DNA of 64,000 bases from positions 62,001-126,000 of the forward strand of contig JAUEPE010000003.1 of assembly GCA_030403585.1 (NCBI GenBank), written 5' to 3'. How positions within the stretch are numbered: position 1 is the stretch's first letter; each line of letters starts with the position of its first letter. Under the pieces are notes generated by a model that was not told the DNA's origin, ran no database searches, and was given only the letters and a program-made list of their open reading frames with translations. This document shows, piece by piece, positions 58,416 through 64,000 of the stretch. A program made the translations under genes and the position numbers. Source of the stretch: Frankia sp. RB7 (GTDB lineage: Bacteria > Pseudomonadota > Alphaproteobacteria > Rhizobiales > Xanthobacteraceae).

Positions 58416-59675
58416 CTAGCGCCGCAAGGCGGGCACGATCAGGAACGGGATCATTCCGAGGATCACGTTTGCAAGTGCGAAGACGAGCAGCGCGTTGTAG
58501 CCGTGGGTGGCATCGTGGATCAGGCCGCCGCTCCAGGAGCCGAAGGCCGAGCCGAGCCCGCTGCCGATCGAGATCGTGCCGAAGATGGTGCCGACCCGCT
58601 TACCCCTGAAGATTTTCATCGCCGTCGCCGTGATCAGCGGCCCGCGCGAGCCCATCATGCTGCCGAAGCAGACGACGAAGCCGGTGAGCAGGATGATGTT
58701 AGGATAATACTGAAGCAGCCAGAGCAGGAAGATGCCGAGGATCGAGATCGCGTAGCTCAGCAGCACCGACGGCCGGCGCCCGATCAGCCCGTCGAGCGCG
58801 GAGACGCCGAGCATGCCGAACACCAGCACGACGCCCGAAAAGCCCCAGGCGGTCGCGGCCTGCAGCGGCGGGAAACCAGCATCGATCAGATAGGCCACGA
58901 TCTGCGCGGCGATGCAGTACATGCCGACCGCGGTGAAGAAGAAGGTCGAGAACAGCGCCCAGAAAGCGTGGTGACGCATCGCGCTCACGAGCGTCCAGCC
59001 GTGGTCGATGAAATCAGGATCGGTCTTCTTCGCGACATGCGGCGAGCCCGTCGCGAACAGCCGCCACGGCAGCAGCATGAGCGGCACCAACAGACCGAGC
59101 GCCGCGAAGCCGTAGATCTGGTAGGTCTCGCGCCAGCCGAGATGATCGATCAGGAGCTGCGAGGCCGGTAGCAGCGCCAGCACGCCGCCACCCATCGCCG
59201 AGTACACCACCGCCATCGCGGTCGGCAGCTTTGGCCCGAACCAGCGTCCGAGCAGGATCGAGTTCGGCACGTTGCCGATGAAGGCAACGCCGACGCCGAC
59301 GCACAATCCGATTGAGATCTGGAATTGCCAGAGCGCCTGCGCATGGCCTGCGATCAGGAAGGCCGAGCCGAGCAGCAGCAGGCCGAGCGCGTAGACGATA
59401 CGCGGTCCGGAATGATCGAACAGCCGGCCGACCAGCGGCGCGGTCAGTCCGCTGATGAGCCAGGTCAGTGAATAGATCGAGACAACCTGCGCGCGGTCCC
59501 AACCGAAATTTTCGGAGATCGGCTTGAGGAAGACGGTGAAGCTTTCGCTTAAGCCCCGCCCGAGCACGGCCAACGTGAAGCACAGCGCGAGCACGACGAG
59601 CGCGGTTCGCACGGCGTCCTGCTGCGTCGCAGCTACATTCTCCGTTGAATTTTCCCTGGGCGTGTTCTGGTCCAT
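58416..59675 (-). CDS. MFS transporter (monocarboxylate/oxalate-formate-like)
   Basis: 419 aa, twelve predicted helices in two halves separated by a cytoplasmic loop (KKTDPDFIDHGW near residue 225). Characteristic motif A-like segments are SGLTAPLVGRLFDHSGPRIVYALGLLLLG after helix 2 and SALDGLIGRRPSVLLSYAISILG in the second half. GLSESFTVFLKPISENFGWDRAQVVSIYSLTWLISG at the start is typical of the MCT/OFA-type branch. Substrate unknown, probably a small organic acid. The start has no strong ribosome site. It lies downstream of tyrS in the same direction with a 56-base gap. Confidence 0.9.
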   Translation of the reverse strand: MDQNTPRENSTENVAATQQDAVRTALVVLALCFTLAVLGRGLSESFTVFLKPISENFGWDRAQVVSIYSLTWLISGLTAPLVGRLFDHSGPRIVYALGLLLLGSAFLIAGHAQALWQFQISIGLCVGVGVAFIGNVPNSILLGRWFGPKLPTAMAVVYSAMGGGVLALLPASQLLIDHLGWRETYQIYGFAALGLLVPLMLLPWRLFATGSPHVAKKTDPDFIDHGWTLVSAMRHHAFWALFSTFFFTAVGMYCIAAQIVAYLIDAGFPPLQAATAWGFSGVVLVFGMLGVSALDGLIGRRPSVLLSYAISILGIFLLWLLQYYPNIILLTGFVVCFGSMMGSRGPLITATAMKIFRGKRVGTIFGTISIGSGLGSAFGSWSGGLIHDATHGYNALLVFALANVILGMIPFLIVPALRR

Positions 59676-59731
59676 TGTCCGTCAGGGAGCGCGCTTCGAC
59701 GCGCCCTGACAAGCATCAAAAGCTCATACGC

Positions 59732-60985
59732 CTATGCAGGCTTGATGAGGACGTGCTTCTTCTTGCCGAAGGACAACTTGATCACGCCTTCCGGCGTGAG
59801 ACTAGCCGGTGTAAGCGTCATCTTCTCGTCGGTCACGGCTTCGTCGTTGACGCGCAGGCCGCCGCCCTTGATCTGACGCCGTGCCTCGCCATTGGAGGCG
59901 ACCAGGCCCGCCTTGACGAAGGCGTTGAGCACGCCGATGCCGGCCTCCAACTCGCCGCGCGGAATTTCCACTGTCGGCAGGCTCTCGGCGAGTGCGCCCT
60001 CCTCAAAGGTGCGGCGTGCGGTTTCGGCCGCTTCGTTCGCTGCGTCGCGACCGTGCAGCAGCGCGGTCGCTTCCGTCGCGAGCACCTTCTTGGCCTCGTT
60101 GATCTCCGAGCCGCCGAGCGCTTCGAGCTTATTGATCTCGCTCATCGGCAACGTCGTGAACAGTTTCAGGAATTTGCCGACGTCGGCGTCTTCGGTGTTG
60201 CGCCAGTACTGCCAGAAATCATACGGCGAGAACTGGTCGGCGTTGAGCCACACCGCGCCCTGCGCGGTCTTGCCCATCTTGGCGCCCGAGGCGGTCGTCA
60301 GCAGCGGCGTGGTCAGCGCAAACAGCTGATGCGTGCCCATGCGGCGACCGAGATCGACGCCCATGATGATATTGCCCCACTGGTCCGAACCGCCCATCTG
60401 CAAACGGCAGCCGGTCCGCTTGGCCAATTCGACGAAGTCGTAGGCCTGGCAGATCATGTAGTTGAACTCGATGAAGCTCATCTCCTGCTCGCGCTCGAGA
60501 CGCAGCCGTACGGAGTCCATCGAAAGCATGCGGTTGACCGAGAAATGCCGGCCGACGTCGCGCAGCATCTCGATCCAGTTGAGCTTGGTCAGCCACTCCG
60601 CATTGTCGAGCATGATGGCGTCGCTCTTGCCGTCGCCATAGCGCAGCACCTTTGCGAACACGCCGCGGATCGAAGCCTTGTTGGCCTCGATCTCGGCGAC
60701 GGTGCGGATCGCGCGGGTCTCGTCCTTGCCGGAGGGATCGCCGACCATGGTGGTGCCGCCGCCCATCAGCGTGATCGGCTTGTTGCCGGACTGCTGAAAC
60801 CAGTGCAGCAGCATCATGGTCAGATAGTTGCCGATGTGCAGCGAGGGAGCGGTGCAATCGTAGCCAACATAGGCGATCGCCTCGCCCTTGGCGGCAAGCG
60901 CGTCCAGCCCCTCGAAATCGGAGCACTGGTGGATGAAACCACGTTCCTGCAGGGTGTTGAGGAAATCCGATTTAAATGCAGTCAT
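59732..60985 (-). CDS. tyrS: Tyrosyl-tRNA synthetase
   Basis: 417 aa. Class Ic synthetase charging tRNA-Tyr. The HIGH motif appears as HIGN (residues 50-53) in [17 protein letters not shown]; the tyrosine pocket is in [17 protein letters not shown] and [15 protein letters not shown]; the KMSKS loop is the variant KMGKT ([15 protein letters not shown], near 230). The S4-like tRNA-binding domain is at the C-terminus ([43 protein letters not shown]). Length normal for alphaproteobacterial TyrRS. Divergent from anmK. Confidence 0.98.
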   Translation of the reverse strand: MTAFKSDFLNTLQERGFIHQCSDFEGLDALAAKGEAIAYVGYDCTAPSLHIGNYLTMMLLHWFQQSGNKPITLMGGGTTMVGDPSGKDETRAIRTVAEIEANKASIRGVFAKVLRYGDGKSDAIMLDNAEWLTKLNWIEMLRDVGRHFSVNRMLSMDSVRLRLEREQEMSFIEFNYMICQAYDFVELAKRTGCRLQMGGSDQWGNIIMGVDLGRRMGTHQLFALTTPLLTTASGAKMGKTAQGAVWLNADQFSPYDFWQYWRNTEDADVGKFLKLFTTLPMSEINKLEALGGSEINEAKKVLATEATALLHGRDAANEAAETARRTFEEGALAESLPTVEIPRGELEAGIGVLNAFVKAGLVASNGEARRQIKGGGLRVNDEAVTDEKMTLTPASLTPEGVIKLSFGKKKHVLIKPA

Positions 60986-61151
60986 CTGTCGGCGTGCCTG
61001 ACAATTCTTGGTTTACTGTTTTGGGAGCAATTTAAGGGTCTTTCGTTGGAACTCGATTGCTGCCCGCCAATTGGCGCTGTGGCATTATAAGATGTGTCCC
61101 TCTGGCACAAGATCGGCATGCCGGAGGGCGTGTTTTGAGGACGCTGATCCC

Positions 61152-62255
61152 ATGATGTTGACGGCACTCGGTTTGATGAGCGGCACCTCGCTGGACGGGG
61201 TAGACGTCGCGCTGATCGAAACCGACGGAAAGCAGGTGAAAGCGTTCGGACCGTCCGGCTACCGGCCCTATAGCCCGGCCGAGCGCAATCTGCTGCGCCA
61301 GGCGCTGTCCGAAGCCGTGCACCTGCCGCAACGCGATGCCCGACCAGGGGTCCTGGCCGAGGCCGAGCGTGCGGTGACGCTGGCGCATGCCGAGGCGGTT
61401 GCCGCCTTCATCGCCCAGAACCGGATGAAGCCGGAGGACATCGACATCGTCGGCTTCCACGGCCAGACCGTGCTGCACCGACCCGAGCGGCGGCTGACGG
61501 TGCAGATCGGCGATGCGCCGGCGCTGGCCAAAGCCATCCATATCCCTGTGATGCACGACTTCCGCGCCGCCGACGTCGAGGCCGGCGGGCAGGGCGCGCC
61601 GTTCGTGCCGGTCTACCACCGAGCGCTGGCGCAATCGCTGGAGCGCGAAGGGCCGATCGTCGTGGTCAATATCGGCGGCGTCTCCAACATCACCTATATC
61701 GACGGCAACGACACGCTGATCGCCTGCGACACCGGGCCCGGCAACGCGCTGCTCGACGATTTCATGTACCGCACCGTGAACCAGCCGTTCGATGCGGAAG
61801 GAAAGTTCGCAGCGCTCGGAAAGGCCGACGAGGCCTGGATCGCACGCGCTCTGGAATTTCCGTTCTTCGCAGCCCCACCGCCGAAATCGCTCGACCGCAA
61901 CGACTTTGCCGCGCTGAAGCTCGGCGATGTGTCGCCCGCTGATGGCGCAGCGACGCTCACCGCGTTCACTGCGGCTGCGATCGCGCGCATCATTCCGTTG
62001 CTGCCGCGGCGGCCGCGCAGCTGGATCGTCTGCGGCGGCGGCGCCCGCAACCTCACGATGCTGCGCATGCTGCGGGAGCGGGTCGGCACGGCCGCCGTCG
62101 AGGCCGCCGAGGCTCTCGGCTGGGCCTCCGACGCGATCGAGGCGCAGGCCTTCGGCTTCCTCGCCGCGCGCGGTCTGAAGGGGCTACCGCTGTCCTACCC
62201 GGCCACGACAGGCGTGCCGATGCCGATGACGGGCGGGGTGATCGCCAGACCCTGA
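61152..62255 (+). CDS. anmK: Anhydro-N-acetylmuramic acid kinase
   Basis: 367 aa from ATG 61152 (GAGGACG about 11 bases upstream; the next codon is also ATG). The frame is open upstream to 61008 but that part is not family-like. Recycles cell-wall 1,6-anhydro-MurNAc to MurNAc-6-phosphate. Signatures are GLMSGTSLDGVDVALIETDG (ATP phosphate loop), DIVGFHGQTVLHRP, MHDFRAADVEAGGQGAPFVPVYH (catalytic Asp), VVVNIGGVSNITYI, ACDTGPGNALLDDFM and CGGGARNLTMLRML. Divergent from tyrS, a common rhizobial pairing. Confidence 0.97.
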   Translation: MMLTALGLMSGTSLDGVDVALIETDGKQVKAFGPSGYRPYSPAERNLLRQALSEAVHLPQRDARPGVLAEAERAVTLAHAEAVAAFIAQNRMKPEDIDIVGFHGQTVLHRPERRLTVQIGDAPALAKAIHIPVMHDFRAADVEAGGQGAPFVPVYHRALAQSLEREGPIVVVNIGGVSNITYIDGNDTLIACDTGPGNALLDDFMYRTVNQPFDAEGKFAALGKADEAWIARALEFPFFAAPPPKSLDRNDFAALKLGDVSPADGAATLTAFTAAAIARIIPLLPRRPRSWIVCGGGARNLTMLRMLRERVGTAAVEAAEALGWASDAIEAQAFGFLAARGLKGLPLSYPATTGVPMPMTGGVIARP

Positions 62256-62284
62256 AGTAGACTGCCTGAGGTCACGGTGGGTTG

Positions 62285-62345
62285 ATGCAGATGCATTGAT
62301 CTTGACGAGTGCATGCAAGTGCATCTATCTTGAATGCAGCTGCAT
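62285..62345. promoter_or_regulatory. GST promoter with three ATGCA-N2-TGCAT operators
   Basis: ATGCAGATGCAT (62285-62296), ATGCAAGTGCAT (62313-62324) and ATGCAGCTGCAT (62334-62345) are three copies of one 12-bp palindrome, centres 28 and 21 bp apart. They bracket and overlap a sigma-70-like promoter, TTGACG (62302-62307) and TATCTT (62326-62331), spaced 18 bp, ahead of the GST gene at 62367. This fits repression by a dimeric regulator such as a MarR-type protein; none is encoded next door. Confidence 0.72.
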
Positions 62346-62366
62346 CGAACCGCCGGGATCGTCTCC

Positions 62367-63044
62367 ATGACCGCTTCACTGAAACTGATCAGCCACAAAC
62401 TTTGCCCCTACGTGCAGCGCGCGGTGATCGCGCTGAAAGAGAAAGGCGTTCCGTTCGAGCGGATCGATATCGACCTCGCCAACAAGCCGGACTGGTTCCT
62501 GAAAATGTCGCCGCTCGGCAAGGTGCCGGTGCTCGTGGTGACGACGGAGCAGGGCGACGTCGCGCTGTTCGAGAGCAACGTCATCTGCGAGTACATCGAG
62601 GAGACGCAAGCCGGCGCAAAGTTGCATCCGGTTGATGCTTTGAAGTGTGCCGAGCATCGCGCCTGGATGGAGTTCGGCTCGGCGATCCTCAGTGATCTCT
62701 GGGGCCTGGAGACTACGACCGATCCCGCGACGTTCGAAAGCAAGCGCCAGGCGCTCGCGACAAAGTTCACGCGCGTCGAAGCCTCGCTCAGCGCAGGCCC
62801 GTTCTTCGCCGGCGATTCGTTCAGCTTGGTCGATGCGGTGTTCGCACCGGTCTTCCGTTATTTCGACCTGTTCGATGAGCTGACCGGGCACGGTATCTTC
62901 AGTGATGTGCCGAAGGTGCGTGCGTGGCGGAGCGAGCTTGCGAAACGTCCGAGCGTGCTCACAGCAGTCGGCGCGGACTATCCGCAATTGCTGCGCGCTT
63001 TCCTCGTGCGCCACGACGCGCATCTGCTCAAGCTCGCGGCCTGA
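62367..63044 (+). CDS. Glutathione S-transferase family protein
   Basis: 225 aa from ATG 62367. The alternative start at 62334 lies inside the third operator palindrome and is unlikely. N-terminal thioredoxin-like domain: LKLISHKLCPYVQRAVIALKEKGVPFERIDIDLANKPDWFLKMSPLGKVPVLV with cis-Pro (KVPVL) and the Glu-Ser glutathione contact in LFESNVICEYIEE. The CPYV motif with its Cys is that of Omega/Lambda-like GSTs, which act as thiol transferases. The C-terminal helical domain holds GPFFAGDSFSLVDAVFAPVFRYFDLFDEL. The triple-palindrome promoter suggests induction by a xenobiotic or oxidant (inference). Confidence 0.92.
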   Translation: MTASLKLISHKLCPYVQRAVIALKEKGVPFERIDIDLANKPDWFLKMSPLGKVPVLVVTTEQGDVALFESNVICEYIEETQAGAKLHPVDALKCAEHRAWMEFGSAILSDLWGLETTTDPATFESKRQALATKFTRVEASLSAGPFFAGDSFSLVDAVFAPVFRYFDLFDELTGHGIFSDVPKVRAWRSELAKRPSVLTAVGADYPQLLRAFLVRHDAHLLKLAA

Positions 63045-63062
63045 GTCGTCTGCCTTAGTTTG

Positions 63063-63098
63063 GTAGCCCGGATTTCGCTTTCGCTCCATCCGGGCTAC
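63063..63098. repeat. Short dispersed palindrome / shared terminator between convergent genes
   Basis: GTAGCCCGGAT (63063-63073) and ATCCGGGCTAC (63088-63098) are perfect 11-bp inverted arms around a 14-base loop. It sits between the stops of the converging GST and hydrolase genes. The same 'GTAGCCCGGAT' hairpin is widespread between genes in bradyrhizobia and related bacteria. Confidence 0.8.
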
Positions 63099-63110
63099 AG
63101 GACCTCAGCC

Positions 63111-63758
63111 TCAGCGCACGTTGGCGAGGCGCATGTCGAGATAGGCAGTGATGGTCTCCATCAGCGGCTCGAGCTTGGCGTCGAAGAAGTGGTTGGCGCC
63201 GGGGATGACCTGCTGGTCGATCACGATGCCCTTTTGGGTCTTCAGCTTCTCGACCAGGGTGTTGACGTCCTTCGGCGGCACCACCGCGTCCTTCTCGCCG
63301 TGCACGATCAGGCCCGAGGACGGGCAGGGCGCAAGGAACGAGAAGTCGTAGAGGTTCGCCGGCGGCGCGATCGAGATGAAGCCCTCGACCTCCGGGCGGC
63401 GCATCAGGAGCTGCATGCCGATCCAGGCGCCGAAGGAGAAGCCTGCGACCCAGCAGGCGCGCGCCTCGGGATTGATGGTCTGTGCCCAGTCGAGCGCTGC
63501 CGCCGCATCCGACAATTCACCGGTGCCGTGATCGAACGAGCCCTGGCTGCGGCCGACGCCGCGGAAGTTGAAGCGCAGCACCGAGAAGCCGCGATGCGCG
63601 AACGCGTAGTAGCACTGGTAGATGATCTGATGATTCATCGTGCCGTGAAACTGCGGATGCGGATGCAGGACCATCGCGATCGGCGCGTTCTTCTGCTTGG
63701 CCGGGTGATAGCGGCCCTCGAGGCGGCCGGCGGGGCCAGTGAAAATAACTTCAGGCAT
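63111..63758 (-). CDS. Alpha/beta hydrolase
   Basis: 215 aa from ATG 63758; the open frame reaches 63806 but the family starts at MPEVIFTGPAGRLEGRYHPAKQKNAPIAMVLHPHPQFHGTMNHQIIY. The elbow region VAGFSFGAWIGMQLL has Ser in G-F-S-F-G (near residue 104), the acid is in LIVHGEKDAVVPPKDV and the His in IPGANHFFDAK. LHPHPQFGG-like motifs of this subgroup (KRED/dienelactone-hydrolase related) are conserved next to tyrS or suf genes in rhizobia. Substrate unknown. Confidence 0.88.
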   Translation of the reverse strand: MPEVIFTGPAGRLEGRYHPAKQKNAPIAMVLHPHPQFHGTMNHQIIYQCYYAFAHRGFSVLRFNFRGVGRSQGSFDHGTGELSDAAAALDWAQTINPEARACWVAGFSFGAWIGMQLLMRRPEVEGFISIAPPANLYDFSFLAPCPSSGLIVHGEKDAVVPPKDVNTLVEKLKTQKGIVIDQQVIPGANHFFDAKLEPLMETITAYLDMRLANVR

Positions 63759-64000
63759 GGATGATCTCTTGATTGATGTCCTGGAGAGATTTTTCTCCGC
63801 AATCAACCGATTATGGCCTCATCGGCAGCGACGCCGGCGAGAGCGCGAATGGAAGGACGAGAAGGCGTGCGCCTCGCGGTGATGCGCAAATGGCGCGCGG
63901 TGACTTGACGGCCGCGTTCTAACATAGGCTGCGGGGCTAAAAGCAAGCATCTTCGACATCTGCCAATGCGCTCAAGAACTTAGCTGGTCATCGCGGTGTC
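63759..64000. other. Non-coding end of the window
   Basis: 242 bases upstream of the hydrolase. No credible frame starts or ends here. It should hold the hydrolase promoter and part of the leader or spacer of the next gene, which is outside the window. Confidence 0.4.

Noticed and set aside
1..64000. CRISPR arrays, tRNA or rRNA genes, complete insertion sequences, phage genes
   Set aside because: No regularly spaced repeats, no tRNA-like T-loops with acceptor stems, no transposase or integrase frames were seen anywhere in the window.

Overview
The window is a stretch of GC-rich alphaproteobacterial chromosome. Gene content and gene order (NDUFA12, DUF2155 and aat near accBC and aroQ; rne next to a cell-wall amidase, mrcA and prfB) and the Bradyrhizobium-type intergenic palindromes point to Bradyrhizobium or a close relative in the Nitrobacteraceae. 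This is inferred from the sequence alone; no rRNA or tRNA gene is present. Most of the window is core chromosome, with short accessory insertions between conserved blocks.

Layout. 1-1130: end of a small Gly/His-rich secreted protein, the complex I accessory protein NDUFA12, and a structured, terminator-bounded stretch that may be an sRNA. 1148-7556: an accessory block with an isonitrile-hydratase-like protein divergent from a GlxA/AraC regulator, a class III adenylate cyclase, an SBF-type transporter, a Phd/VapC toxin-antitoxin pair with a twin palindromic operator, and an HSL-family esterase. This block separates NDUFA12 from DUF2155 and aat. 7806-18735: DUF2155, aat, a three-gene signalling operon (CHASE3 kinase, single-domain response regulator, REC-HisKA_2 kinase), then accC-accB-aroQ, a DUF1236 protein, a DsbA-like protein and an M48/TPR protease. 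18912-29922: aminotransferase, bioY, dctA, an epimerase divergent from an HTH regulator, a TPR-glycosyltransferase, a DadA-like oxidase, a relic of an MFS transporter, an amidase and a cupin-type regulator.

29991-39933 is a cell-envelope, RNA and translation block: RNase E with a His/Asp-rich insert, an AmiC-type amidase with a full CtrA box upstream, PBP1A, prfB with a programmed +1 frameshift, and an NAD-dependent dehydrogenase. 40000-47002 holds a frameshifted small gene, an EamA transporter, and a polysaccharide synthesis and export operon. That operon contains a 54-aa membrane protein, a single polypeptide joining a GT4 glycosyltransferase to an ABC-2 permease, its ATPase, a second GT4 and an O-antigen-ligase-like protein. 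47048-63758 holds a DUF6502-DUF5666 pair behind two palindromes, an M23 peptidase, a 1-Cys Bcp with a Lys/Ser-rich tail, a giant AsmA/DUF3971 protein, a chemoreceptor, DoxX, an MFS transporter, tyrS, anmK, a GST behind a triple-palindrome promoter, and an alpha/beta hydrolase.

The strongest candidates for something undescribed are the glycosyltransferase-permease fusion in the export operon (44902-46830) and the paired palindromes between that operon and the DUF6502-DUF5666 genes. Other points worth following are the ATGCA-N2-TGCAT promoter array, the structured RNA candidate at 925-1131, and the RNase E insert.
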